A stretch of DNA of 64,000 nt from Bifidobacterium breve (GTDB lineage: Bacteria > Actinomycetota > Thermoleophilia > Solirubrobacterales > Solirubrobacteraceae), in assembly GCA_945878865.1 (NCBI GenBank), contig CAMCUD010000005.1, positions 124,001-188,000 on the forward strand. The letters are read 5' to 3'. Under the pieces are notes generated by a model that was not told the DNA's origin, searched no databases, and saw only the letters and a program-made list of their open reading frames with translations. Position 1 is the first letter of the stretch. The number at the start of each line of letters is the position of its first letter. A program made the translations under genes and the position numbers. Below are positions 23,869 through 32,669 of the stretch, piece by piece.

Positions 23869-26395
23869 CGGTGTACGACCAGTCGTAGTCGAGCGTCGCA
23901 TCCCGCACGCTCGTCGTCGTGTCGAAATGCAGCGGCCCGCCGGTGAACGTGTAGGTCTGCGGCGCGGTGTCCGCGAGCTTCTCCATCGAGACCTGCTCCT
24001 GGGAGGTCCCGTACTCCAACCCCTTCCACAGCTCGGTGAAGTTGCAGACCGAGTTGTCGGCGTCGAAGTAGCCGACGCTGGGGTTGGAGATCGCCCAGGT
24101 CGCCGTCGCCGTCTTCGCGTCCGCGGAGTCGGCGCGGACGGAGAAGCCGATCTTCCAGTCCCCCGTCGGGCGCGGCGTCTCGGTCTTCGTCGTCGAGCAC
24201 GGCTGAACCCGCAGGTCGTCGGTCTGGATGCACCCGTGCAGCACGTTGTTCCAATGCGCCGGCACCTTCGCGTAGATCCGCCCGCTGACGTCACCGAACC
24301 GCGAGCGCTCCAGCCGGTTCTCCGCGTCGAGGAGCGGGGTGCCGAGCGCGCCCTTGAACTCGCTGCTGCCTCGGATGCCGCTCAGCGCCGAGCATGGATA
24401 CGTCGCCGTGCTCGCGCCCTGCGTGAACTCGCGGAACGACGCACTGAGCACCTTGTAGCGGTACGGGAAGCCCTCGCACTCGTCGCGCAGGCGCAGCTCC
24501 GGCTCGGCGTCGATGCGCTGGCCCTCCTCGCGCTTGGCGTTGGAATACATGAGCACGAGCTCGGTGACGTTCTGGTCGGGCTTGTCGCGGCAGAACGTCA
24601 CGGTGCGCCTGCCCGTCCAGTCCTCCACGCGCTGCTGGCCGTTGACCGTGACGATCGCCTGGACGCCGAAGTCCTCGTCGCCGGGCCGCGGGTTGACGAA
24701 CTTCAGCTCGCGCAGCTTGTCGTCGGTGACGGTGAACCAGTGGTACTGGCGCGCGAGGCGGTCCATGCCCGCCCGGGCGTACGCGGTCCGCTGCTTCTGC
24801 CCGGCGAGGAACAGGTGCTGCGGCTCCATCTCCTTCTGGTAGCCGGCCAGCGGCCGGTCGGGGATCGCGTCCCACGCCTGGAAGCTCGAACCGGCGATCG
24901 GATCGCGGTTCCAGGCGAACTTCGTGAACTCCTTCCAGCGCCTGCGAAAGCCGCCGATCGCCTTGTCGATCGCCGGGACCGCCGCCTGGCGGCCGAACTC
25001 CTCGTAGATCCCGCGGATCGTGTCGCGGCCGACCGTGCGCTCGAGGAAGAGGTCGAACACCCACGAGCCGTAGTCCTCGGTCGGCAGCGAGCGCTCCGGG
25101 TACCAGAGGAAGTAGTTGTAGAAGTGCTCGTCGTTGTCGTTGGGGAACGCCATGTTCGCGCCCCAGTTGGCCGAGCCCTCGTCGAACCAGAGGTAGTCGC
25201 GGCAGTCGCCCTGGTACGGGAAGAGGTACTGGAACGAATGGAACAGCTCGTGGGCGAGCTCCCAGCGCTTCGGCGGCCGGTAGCCGGACTCGGCGACGAT
25301 GAAGCTCGAGGTCCCGTCGCAGATGAGGTTGTTCTTCGGTGACTGCGCTGCGGGGATCGACATCGCGCGACCCTTGGCGATGCGCGGGATGAGGTAGATG
25401 TCCAGCGCGCCGTCGGGGCCGTGGAAGCACGGGCTCGAGGCGTCGGACTTCAGGTCGCGGCCCATAGCAGCCTTCATCCGCGGGTAGGCGATCGTGGCGA
25501 GCTCGCGGATGAGCTGGGGCGCCCGCGCGGCGTCCTCCTTGTTGTCCTTCAGCCACCAGATCCGCAGCTTGCCGCCGGCGCCCGAGGCGGTGCCCCAGTC
25601 CTTGCCGGCGAGCTGCTCGCTGTCGCAGATGTCCTCCTCGAACTCCTCGTCGTCCTGCGCGACGCTCGCCAGTGCGCCGCTCTTGAGGTTCGCCCAGCTG
25701 CCCTTGGCGGGCGGCGGCAGGAAGAAGGGGTAGAGCGTGCGCTTGGCGCGGCGGCTCATCGTCGGGTACGCGGCGGAGACCTCGCGGACGACCGACTCGT
25801 CGGCCGCGCCGCCGTCGTCGCCGCGGTACTTGACGGGCAGGCGGCGGTCGCCGAACTCGGCGAACACGCGATACGTGAGCGCCTGCTCGGCACTCAGGCG
25901 CCCCGCTTTGCGGTCGGTCTCGATGAGCGAGCGCGCGCTCGGCGTGGTGCCCTCAGCTGCGACCGTGAGCCTGCGCGCCGCGCAGTTGTCGCGCTCATCG
26001 CGCTCGCGGACCTTGCGCGTGTCGTCGGCGCAGGCCAGGACGAACCACGCGCCGAGCCGGGTGGTGCGCGGCAGCGTCGCGTTCGCCCGGGCGACGAAGC
26101 GGCCGCGGGCCTTCAGCCGCGGGGTCGCGATCGAGGCGAGTCGCACATCGCCCTTGCCCTTGCGGCGGTCGGCCGACAGCCAGAAGCGCGTGGTCGTCCG
26201 GCCGGCGCGGTTCCACCGGGCGAGGACGACCGCGTCGAGCTGGGCGGCCCCTCCGGGGTGGGCGTGGCTGGGGGCGCGGAGGTTCGCCGTCGAAAGATCG
26301 GGGCGTTTGGCCTTGGTTCCTCGGCTCGCCTCAGCCGCGGATGGAGCGGTGAGAAGGAGGACGGCGAGGGCGAAGGTGAGCGCGCGGATGGTCAT
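23825..26395 (-). CDS. secreted HExxH metallopeptidase-like protein with CARDB-like N-terminal domain, 856 aa
   Basis: Signal peptide at 1-23. Residues 32-145 (PDLSTANLRAPSHAHPGG... up to DNCAARRLTV) look like a CARDB/NEW3-type beta-sandwich. The catalytic region has H382-E-L-F-H386 and E406 in WFDEGSANW, the HExxH plus 20-residue-spaced Glu of gluzincins. The remaining 430 residues are beta-rich with scattered Cys and no known repeat. All metal ligands are intact, so an extracellular zinc peptidase is likely; the exact family is not recognised. Convergent with the sensor kinase. Confidence 0.85.
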   Translation of the reverse strand: MTIRALTFALAVLLLTAPSAAEASRGTKAKRPDLSTANLRAPSHAHPGGAAQLDAVVLARWNRAGRTTTRFWLSADRRKGKGDVRLASIATPRLKARGRFVARANATLPRTTRLGAWFVLACADDTRKVRERDERDNCAARRLTVAAEGTTPSARSLIETDRKAGRLSAEQALTYRVFAEFGDRRLPVKYRGDDGGAADESVVREVSAAYPTMSRRAKRTLYPFFLPPPAKGSWANLKSGALASVAQDDEEFEEDICDSEQLAGKDWGTASGAGGKLRIWWLKDNKEDAARAPQLIRELATIAYPRMKAAMGRDLKSDASSPCFHGPDGALDIYLIPRIAKGRAMSIPAAQSPKNNLICDGTSSFIVAESGYRPPKRWELAHELFHSFQYLFPYQGDCRDYLWFDEGSANWGANMAFPNDNDEHFYNYFLWYPERSLPTEDYGSWVFDLFLERTVGRDTIRGIYEEFGRQAAVPAIDKAIGGFRRRWKEFTKFAWNRDPIAGSSFQAWDAIPDRPLAGYQKEMEPQHLFLAGQKQRTAYARAGMDRLARQYHWFTVTDDKLRELKFVNPRPGDEDFGVQAIVTVNGQQRVEDWTGRRTVTFCRDKPDQNVTELVLMYSNAKREEGQRIDAEPELRLRDECEGFPYRYKVLSASFREFTQGASTATYPCSALSGIRGSSEFKGALGTPLLDAENRLERSRFGDVSGRIYAKVPAHWNNVLHGCIQTDDLRVQPCSTTKTETPRPTGDWKIGFSVRADSADAKTATATWAISNPSVGYFDADNSVCNFTELWKGLEYGTSQEQVSMEKLADTAPQTYTFTGGPLHFDTTTSVRDATLDYDWSYTVTVQRVDEQGQPLE

Positions 26396-26491
26396 GCCGC
26401 CATCTCACGGCAAGGCGGGCGGCGGCACATTGGGGTGGCACCCCAGCCTTTTCGCGGAAACTTCGGCGACGTCGTGGTGTTCGGGCTCGTG

Positions 26492-27736
26492 ATGCGCCTG
26501 CTCACCACCGCCATCGCGCTGATCCTCCTGCTCCCCGCCGCGGCGCGGGCGGACAACCCCACGCCCCCGGCGCCGACCACCGGCGCCGCCACGTCCGTCG
26601 AGCGCACAAGCGCGACGCTCACCGCGACGGTCGATCCCAACGGCGCCGCGACGACCTACCGGTTCCAGTACGGGACGTCGACCGCGTACGGGCTGACGAC
26701 CGCCGAGGCGACCGTTCCTGCGGGCGACGATCCGGTCGCCGTCAGCGTGCCAGTCGCCGGGCTGACGGAGGCGACGACGTACCACTACCGCGTGACCGCG
26801 ACGAACGCCGCTGGCGTCGTCAACGGCGCCGACCGCACCCTGACGACGGCGTCCTCGCCGCGACCGCCCTCGGTCTCCACGCAGGGCGCGACCGGCGTCA
26901 AGCCGACGAGCGTGACGCTCACCGCCCGCGTCAACCCGCGCGGCCAGGCGACGAACGTCGTCTTCGAGTACGGCACCTCGACGGCGTACGGCGCCACGAC
27001 CGCGGCGGTCTCGGCCGGCAGCGGGACGAGCACCCGGACCGTGCGGGCGACGGTGTCCGGCCTGAAGGCCAACACGCGTTACCAGTACCGCGTGGTCGCC
27101 ACGAATGCGACCGGCACGGCGCGGGGCGGGAACCGCAGCGTCGTGACGCTGCGGGCGCCGACGTCGGCGAGCCTGTCCGTGCCGCGCTCGGTGCGGTGGA
27201 ACGGCTCGGTCACCGTCACCGGGCAGCTGCGCGGCAGCGGGATCGGCGGCGCCCCGGTCGCGCTGGAGCGCTCGGACTTCCCGTACCTGACGGGCTACCG
27301 CGAGGTGGCGCGGCAGAACGCGTCGCGCAGCGCGGCGTACCGCTTCACCGTCGGGCCGCTGTTCTCCGCGGTGCGCCTGCGCGTCGTAACGCGCACGACG
27401 ATCTCCGTGACGAGCCCGGCCGTGCAGGTCAACAACCGCGTGGTGCCGGGCATCCGGGTCAGCGGCGGCAACCGGCGGTCGGTCGTCCTGACCGGGGCGA
27501 TCAACCCGGCGGTCCCCAACGCGCGGATCTCTGTGCAGCGCCGCGGGGCGTCCGGGCGCTGGAGCCGCATCGCGACGGCCACCGGCCAGCCGCTGGCGGG
27601 CAAGCGCACGCGGTATCGGGTGCGCATCGCCCGCACCGCGCGCGCCTCGTACGTGCGGGTGGCCGTCGTGCCGAACGACGGCGGCGAACATGCCAACGGC
27701 GCGTCGCGCGCGCTGCGGGTGGCCGGGCGCCGGTAG
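26492..27736 (+). CDS. secreted Fn3-like repeat protein, 414 aa
   Basis: Signal peptide at 1-22 (LLTTAIALILLLPAAARA-D). Two fibronectin type III-like modules follow, each with the pattern ATLTATVDPNGAATTYRFQYG, then TTYHYRVTATNAAG (residues about 30-120 and 125-215). This 'PNGxxTxYxFxYG' form is common in exported Solirubrobacterales proteins. The second half (215-414) holds two further beta-sandwich domains and a basic C-terminus. No enzyme motif. A paralogue with the same architecture is at 31416. Confidence 0.85.
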   Translation: MRLLTTAIALILLLPAAARADNPTPPAPTTGAATSVERTSATLTATVDPNGAATTYRFQYGTSTAYGLTTAEATVPAGDDPVAVSVPVAGLTEATTYHYRVTATNAAGVVNGADRTLTTASSPRPPSVSTQGATGVKPTSVTLTARVNPRGQATNVVFEYGTSTAYGATTAAVSAGSGTSTRTVRATVSGLKANTRYQYRVVATNATGTARGGNRSVVTLRAPTSASLSVPRSVRWNGSVTVTGQLRGSGIGGAPVALERSDFPYLTGYREVARQNASRSAAYRFTVGPLFSAVRLRVVTRTTISVTSPAVQVNNRVVPGIRVSGGNRRSVVLTGAINPAVPNARISVQRRGASGRWSRIATATGQPLAGKRTRYRVRIARTARASYVRVAVVPNDGGEHANGASRALRVAGRR

Positions 27737-27746
27737 CGTCCGGGCA

Positions 27747-28244
27747 GTGAGCCTCAACCCGGCCCTCGACGACGTCCGCTTCTGCCCGCGCTGCGGCGGG
27801 GCGGCGTCGGTCGACGCGCCACGGCTCCTGCGCTGCGCGGCCTGCGGGTACCACGAGTTCTACAACCCCAAGCCGGTGGCGTCGGCGATCCCGCGCGATG
27901 CCGAGGGACGGATCGTCCTGCTGCGCCGCGGCTTCGAGCCGGGCGCGGGGCGGTGGACGTTCCCGGGCGGGTTCGTCGACCTCGGCGAGTCGGTCGAGGA
28001 CGCCGCGCGCCGGGAGGTGCGTGAGGAGATCGAGATCGACGTGGAGCTCGGTGAGCTCGTCGGGGTCTACTCGCGCGAGGACGAGCGAGTGGTGCTCGTG
28101 GTGTTCGCGGCGGTCGCGCTGGGCGAGCCGCAGACGACGGCGGAGGCCCCCGAGGTCCGGGCGTTCGCCCCCGACGAGGTGCCGTGGGACGACCTGGCGT
28201 TCTGGTCGACCGCCGCCGCCCTGCGCGACCACCTGTCCCGGTGA
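27747..28244 (+). CDS. Nudix hydrolase with N-terminal zinc ribbon, 165 aa
   Basis: GTG start, 10 bases after the previous stop. A zinc ribbon C13-x2-C16...C30-x2-C33 precedes the Nudix domain, as in NudC-like and related pyrophosphohydrolases. The Nudix box is at about 75-97: G-x5-E81-x7-R89-E90-V-x-E93-E94-I, with Glu where Gly is usual at the end. SQPWPFPxS, the NADH pyrophosphatase motif, is absent, so the substrate may be another nucleoside diphosphate derivative. The stop codon lies in the first copy of the 60-bp-period repeat. Confidence 0.9.
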   Translation: MSLNPALDDVRFCPRCGGAASVDAPRLLRCAACGYHEFYNPKPVASAIPRDAEGRIVLLRRGFEPGAGRWTFPGGFVDLGESVEDAARREVREEIEIDVELGELVGVYSREDERVVLVVFAAVALGEPQTTAEAPEVRAFAPDEVPWDDLAFWSTAAALRDHLSR

Positions 28245-28291
28245 ACGTTGGTTCACCGGGGTTCTGACCCCGCAGGACATACGCTCGGCCC
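28243..28291. repeat. tandem repeat copy 1 (period 60 bp)
   Basis: A 49-base element that begins GAACGTTGGTTCACCGGGG and ends CGCTCGGCCC. The second copy starts exactly 60 bases later with 46 of 49 identical bases. It lies between the convergent Nudix and TetR genes and includes the last base of the Nudix stop codon. Confidence 0.85.
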
Positions 28292-28302
28292 GGCGCGCCG
28301 GG

Positions 28303-28351
28303 GAACGTTGGTTCACCGGGGTTCTGGGCCCGCAGGACGTACGCTCGGCCC
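28303..28351. repeat. tandem repeat copy 2 (period 60 bp)
   Basis: Second copy of the 49-base element. It differs from copy 1 by AC to GG in the middle and by one A to G. It encodes the last 12 or so codons of the TetR gene on the minus strand (ending GPEPR-stop), so the repeat has become part of a coding end. Confidence 0.85.
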
Positions 28352-28975
28352 CGAGGCGCGGTCAGCGGAGCGGACGCCGGCGACCGCGCGGGTGATCGCG
28401 GCCGCGTGGGCGACGAGACGGTCGCGGGAGACCTCGACGTCCCCGTCGCTTACCGCCGCGAGGAGCTCGCCGAACGCGCCGATGAGCGCGTGCGCGGTCA
28501 GCTCGCGGTCGACCGGGTCCTCGGCGCCGGCGCCGCTCTCGCCCAGGTCCCCGGCGAGCAGCACCGCGAACGTCCGCAGCGCTTTGCGCCGGTGCGCGTG
28601 GATCCCGGGGCTGTCAGGCGTGTCGAACAGCGCCCGGCGCGTCGCGACGTCCTCCTCGACGAGGTCGACGAGGGCGCCGATCCCGACCTGAGCACGCTCC
28701 TCGGGATCGGCGTCGACGAGCACGGCGCCGACCCGCGCCACCGCGTCGGCGGCGATCTCGTCGAACACCGCGCTGAGCAGCGCGTCGCGCCCATCGAAGC
28801 TCTCGTAGAAGTACCGGTCGCCCAGCCCCGCACGCGAGCAGACCGACCGCATCGACGTCGCGCCCCAGCCGTCGGAGCCCAACAGCTCCCGCGCCGCGCT
28901 GATGAGCTGCTGGCGCCTGCGGGCACGCCGCTCCTCCGCGGTCTCCCCGGCATAGACCCGTGCCGTCTGACCCAT
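28313..28975 (-). CDS. TetR-family regulator, 220 aa
   Basis: Helix-turn-helix of TetR type: RRQQLISAARELLGSDGWGA, then MRSVCSRAGLGDRYFYESFDGRDALL, with Tyr-Phe-Tyr in the recognition helix. The C-terminal ligand domain is helical. The last residues (SVRPAGPEPR) are encoded by the second copy of the 60-bp-period repeat and are probably not structured. Divergent from the DUF2236 gene at 29012 with only 36 bases between the starts, so it probably controls that gene. Confidence 0.9.
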   Translation of the reverse strand: MGQTARVYAGETAEERRARRRQQLISAARELLGSDGWGATSMRSVCSRAGLGDRYFYESFDGRDALLSAVFDEIAADAVARVGAVLVDADPEERAQVGIGALVDLVEEDVATRRALFDTPDSPGIHAHRRKALRTFAVLLAGDLGESGAGAEDPVDRELTAHALIGAFGELLAAVSDGDVEVSRDRLVAHAAAITRAVAGVRSADRASGPSVRPAGPEPR

Positions 28976-29011
28976 CCGCCCATCTTGACAGCGGACGTAA
29001 TCTGATGGCAC

Positions 29012-29902
29012 ATGCCTACAGATACAGTCGCCCCGCCCGCCCGCCAGGGCATGCCGCGGCTCGTCGACGCGCCGATCCCCCAGGAGATCCGCGACAGCCT
29101 CAACGGCTTCTCCCTCCTGCTCGCTGGCGCCAACGTGATCATGCAGCTCGCCCGCCTACCCGTCGGCCACGGCGTCGCGAAGAGCACGGTCGACAGCGGC
29201 CGCGCCGACAAGCACCCCCTCAAGCGCGCGCGGACGACCATCGCGTACCTCGGAATCTCCATGTACGGCACCGCGCGCGAGCGCGAGCTCTACCGCGCCG
29301 AGGTCGCGCGGTCACACGCGCAGGTCCGCTCGAAGGCCGGTGACGACGTCCAGTACCGCGCCTTCGACCCCGAGCTCCAGCGGTGGGTCGCGTCCTGCCT
29401 GTTCTACGGCTCCATCGACGTCTTCACCCGCCTGTGGGGCGAGCCGACCGACGCGCAGTTCGCCCGCATGCTGCACCACGGCCGGCGCTTCGGCACGACG
29501 CTGCAGATGCACGAGGACCTCTGGTTCACCACGCGCGAGGAATTCGACGCCTACTGGGAACAGGGCACCCGCGAGATCGAGATGGACGACCTCACTCGCC
29601 GCTACCTGCGCATGGTCGCCTCCGAGGAGAGTCTGCTCATGCCGCTCGGCCGCTACCGCCACCGGCTGGCCAAGGCGATCAAGGGGCCCGCCGAGTTCCG
29701 CACGCTCGGGTTCCTGCCCGAGCCGTTCCGCGAGGAGCTCGGCCTGCCGTGGAGCGCCGCGCAGCAGCGCAAGCACGACGAGGTCTACGGCCACGTCGCC
29801 GACGTCGCGGCGAAGCTGCCGCGCCCCATCCGCGACTTCCCGATCAACCTCTACCTGTGGGACACGCGGCGCCGGCTGCACGCCGGCGCCCGCGTGGTGT
29901 GA
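29012..29902 (+). CDS. DUF2236 / MpaB-type oxygenase family protein, 296 aa
   Basis: Family features: FSLLLAGANVIMQLARLPVGHGVAKS, TIAYLGISMYGTARERELYR, LHHGRRFGTTLQMHEDLW, and the C-terminal FREELGLPWSAAQQRKHDEV. Where the paralogue at 14625 has FAWVHAT, this protein has QRWVASCLFYGSID, so the family His is replaced by Ala. This may mark a subgroup with another haem ligand or function. Divergently transcribed from a TetR gene; 3 bases from the convergent dehydrogenase gene at 29906. Confidence 0.88.
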   Translation: MPTDTVAPPARQGMPRLVDAPIPQEIRDSLNGFSLLLAGANVIMQLARLPVGHGVAKSTVDSGRADKHPLKRARTTIAYLGISMYGTARERELYRAEVARSHAQVRSKAGDDVQYRAFDPELQRWVASCLFYGSIDVFTRLWGEPTDAQFARMLHHGRRFGTTLQMHEDLWFTTREEFDAYWEQGTREIEMDDLTRRYLRMVASEESLLMPLGRYRHRLAKAIKGPAEFRTLGFLPEPFREELGLPWSAAQQRKHDEVYGHVADVAAKLPRPIRDFPINLYLWDTRRRLHAGARVV

Positions 29903-29905
29903 CGA

Positions 29906-31273
29906 TCAGCCGATGCGGATGAGCTTCTTGTTGACGAACTCGTCCGCGCCGTACTTGCCCAGCTCGCGGCCGAAGCCCGACGCCTTCGTGCCGCCGAAGG
30001 GCAGCTCGACGCCGTCGGCGCCGACGACGTTGACGTAGACCATCCCGGCCTCGATCTGGTCGGCGACCCGCAGCGCCTGGGCCTCGTCGTTCGTGAAGAC
30101 GTACGAGCCCAGGCCGTACGGGGTGTCGTTGGCGACCTTGACCGCCTCCTCCTCGGAGGCGACCTTGTACACCTGCGCGACCGGCCCGAAGAACTCCTGG
30201 GTGTACGCCGGGTTGTCGGGCGTGATGTCGGTGATGACCGCCGTCTTGAAGAACGTGCCGTCGCGCCCGCCGCCCGCGGCGAGCTTCGCGCCCGCGTCGA
30301 GCGCCTCCTTGACCTGCGCGTCGAGCCGGTCGGCCGCCGTAGCCGAGGACAGCGGGCCCATCGCGGTGTCGTCCTGCTTGGGGTCGCCGGGCTCGACGGC
30401 CGTCAGCGCCGCGGTGAACTTCTCGAGGAACTCGTCGTAGAGCGAGTCAATGACGACGAAGCGCTTCGCCGCGTTGCACGACTGCCCGGTGTTGTCCAGG
30501 CGACCGCCGACCGCCGACTCGACGACGCTGTCGAGGTCGTCGGCGCCGAGCACGATGAACGGGTCCGAGCCGCCCAGCTCGAGGACGACCTTCTTCAGAT
30601 GCCGCCCGGCGAGCTCGGCGACCGCCGCGCCCGCGCGGCCCGACCCCGTCAGCGAGACCCCGATGACCCGCGGGTCCGCGATGACGTCGGCGATCTGGTC
30701 GTTCGTCGCGTAGATGTTGATGTACGCGTCCTCGGGGACGCCGGCCTCGTGGAAGATGTCCGCCATCGCGGCGGAGGACTCCGGGCACTGCGGCGCGTGC
30801 TTGAGGAGGATCGTGTTGCCGATGATGAGATTCGGCCCTGCGAAGCGCGCCACCTGGTAGTACGGGAAGTTCCACGGCATGATCCCCAGCAGCAGCCCCA
30901 TCGGGGAGCGCTTGATGACCGCCGAGCCCTCGCCGTCCAGGAGCTCGATCGGCTCGTCGGCGAGGAATCGCTCGGCGTTGTCGCAGTAGTACTCGTAGAT
31001 CGCCGCGCTGAACTCCACCTCGCCGATGGCCTGCTCGATCGGCTTGCCCATCTCGCGGACGATGATCTCGGCGAGCTCGCGCTGGCGGTCGTTGTGCGCC
31101 GCGGCGACCTTGCGGATGGCGGCGACCCGCTCCTCCAGCGAGGTCTCGCGCCCCCAGGACGTCCGGGCGGCGTACCCGCGCGCGATCGCGTCCTGCAGGT
31201 CACCGTCGGAGATCGTCGGATAGGTCTTCAGCGTCTCGCCCGTGGCGGGGTCGACAACCGCGTAGTCGGACAT
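29906..31273 (-). CDS. NAD(P)-dependent succinate-semialdehyde dehydrogenase-type aldehyde dehydrogenase, 455 aa
   Basis: Aldehyde dehydrogenase superfamily: MGLLLGIMPWNFPYYQVAR (cofactor/substrate wall), SLTGSGRAGAAVAELAG (Rossmann), VLELGGSDPF with the general-base Glu, GQSCNAAKR with the nucleophilic Cys, then EEFFGPV-like QEFFGPVAQVYK and ELPFGGTKASGFGREL. The closest pattern is GabD/Sad-type succinate-semialdehyde dehydrogenase. A GAGAGGGA site precedes the ATG. Together with the partial 4-hydroxybutyryl-CoA dehydratase at the left edge it hints at C4 (GABA/4-hydroxybutyrate) metabolism, though the two are 30 kb apart. Confidence 0.92.
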   Translation of the reverse strand: MSDYAVVDPATGETLKTYPTISDGDLQDAIARGYAARTSWGRETSLEERVAAIRKVAAAHNDRQRELAEIIVREMGKPIEQAIGEVEFSAAIYEYYCDNAERFLADEPIELLDGEGSAVIKRSPMGLLLGIMPWNFPYYQVARFAGPNLIIGNTILLKHAPQCPESSAAMADIFHEAGVPEDAYINIYATNDQIADVIADPRVIGVSLTGSGRAGAAVAELAGRHLKKVVLELGGSDPFIVLGADDLDSVVESAVGGRLDNTGQSCNAAKRFVVIDSLYDEFLEKFTAALTAVEPGDPKQDDTAMGPLSSATAADRLDAQVKEALDAGAKLAAGGGRDGTFFKTAVITDITPDNPAYTQEFFGPVAQVYKVASEEEAVKVANDTPYGLGSYVFTNDEAQALRVADQIEAGMVYVNVVGADGVELPFGGTKASGFGRELGKYGADEFVNKKLIRIG

Positions 31274-31415
31274 GTGGTCCCTCTCGGTCCGTGACGTCGT
31301 CGGAGATGGACTGGATCATGCACCACGCACGCCGCCGGCGAGGCAGGCCCTTCACCAGGCATTCTCCAGTTCTTCACCACCGTGAGCCCCGCGGCCGCGA
31401 GAGTGTTCGGCTCGC

Positions 31416-32669
31416 ATGCGCGCCTCCGCCCTGACGCTCGCCCTCACCTTGCTCGCCGCGCCGACCGCCGCACACGCGGCAGCGCCTTCGGCGACAACCG
31501 GCGCGCCCGAGTCGGTGCGCGCCACCGCGTTCGTCGCCACCGGCACCGTGGATTCGGGCGGTGTCGATACAACGGCCCGCGTGGAGTACGGCGTCGGCCC
31601 GCTCCTGACATCCCGTACCGCTGACCAGCCGGTCCTTGCCGGGGCCGGCACCGTCGCGATCACCGCCCCGGTCGGCGGGCTGATCCCCGCCACGAAGTAC
31701 GCCTACCGGGTCGTCGCAACCAACGCCGAGGGCACCGCGAACGGCGAGGTTCGCAACGTCGCCACGGCGGCCCGGTCCACGAACGGGCTCGCGCCGACGG
31801 CCGCGACCAAGCCTCCGACCGAGATCCAGCCGACCGTCGCGACCCTCGCCGCCACGATCAATCCACGAGGGATCGCCACCCGCTACGCGTTCGAGTTCGG
31901 CGCGACCCCCGTGCTCGGCAGCCGCACCGCCGAGACGACGCTGGGCGCATCCCGGGGCACCGTGCCGGTCACGCGGCAGCTCACCGGGCTCGCGGCGGGG
32001 ACGCGGTACTACTACCGCGTAGTCGCCGCCAACTCGGCCGGGACGGTCCAAGGCATCGTCCGGAGCCTGCTCACCCCGAGGGGGCTCCTCAGCGTCGTGC
32101 TCAGGCCCACCTCACCCGTCGTGACCTGGAACGCCGATCTCGGCGTCGGCGGGCGCGTGACGGGCCAGAACGTGCGAGGCATCCGCGTCGTGCTCGAGCG
32201 CCAGGACTTCCCGTTCACCTCGCCGTTCCGCGCGTCGAAGGAACGCACGACCGACTCCGACGGAACGTTTGCGTTCCCCCTGGGCCGCCTGCGCGCTCCC
32301 GTCCGATACCGGATCGCGACGAAGGGCGGCGGCGACCGGACCGTCAGCGCACCGGTGACCGTCGGGACACGCGTCGCCGTGGATCTGCGCATCCAGCGAC
32401 GCGCGCCGCGCAAGGTGACCCTGACCGGCAACGTCCGGCCGGGAGTGGGCCGCGGCCGCGTCCTCGTCCAGCGGCTGAAAGGCCGCAGGTGGATCACCGT
32501 CGGGCGCGCAAAGGTCCGGCAGGTGTCGGCGACGCGTTCTCGCGCCAAGGTCGTCGTGGCGCGGCGGACCAGGGCGGTGCGGGTGAGGCTGTTGGCCCAG
32601 CCGCGCCCCACCACGCGCGTCGCGTCGGCAACAAGCCGCGCGGTGCTCATCTCGCGCCGGTCGCGGTGA
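31416..32669 (+). CDS. secreted Fn3-like repeat protein, 417 aa
   Basis: Paralogue of the protein at 26492. Signal peptide at 1-22 (LTLALTLLAAPTAAHA-A), two Fn3-like modules with the strand pattern ATINPRGIATRYAFEFG and TRYYYRVVAANSAG (residues about 25-210), and a C-terminal half with two beta-sandwich domains containing RQDFPFTSPF, which matches RSDFPYLTGY in the paralogue. It ends in a basic ISRRSR tail. It overlaps the convergent gene by 23 bases. Function unknown; extracellular. Confidence 0.85.
   Translation: MRASALTLALTLLAAPTAAHAAAPSATTGAPESVRATAFVATGTVDSGGVDTTARVEYGVGPLLTSRTADQPVLAGAGTVAITAPVGGLIPATKYAYRVVATNAEGTANGEVRNVATAARSTNGLAPTAATKPPTEIQPTVATLAATINPRGIATRYAFEFGATPVLGSRTAETTLGASRGTVPVTRQLTGLAAGTRYYYRVVAANSAGTVQGIVRSLLTPRGLLSVVLRPTSPVVTWNADLGVGGRVTGQNVRGIRVVLERQDFPFTSPFRASKERTTDSDGTFAFPLGRLRAPVRYRIATKGGGDRTVSAPVTVGTRVAVDLRIQRRAPRKVTLTGNVRPGVGRGRVLVQRLKGRRWITVGRAKVRQVSATRSRAKVVVARRTRAVRVRLLAQPRPTTRVASATSRAVLISRRSR

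Noticed and set aside
23291-25342. 683-codon plus-strand frame
   Set aside because: It crosses from the kinase into the antisense of the metallopeptidase and has no domain.
28985-29003. TTGACA followed by TAATCT between the TetR and DUF2236 genes
   Set aside because: Both hexamers look good, but the spacer is only 7 bases, which is not compatible with a sigma-70 promoter.
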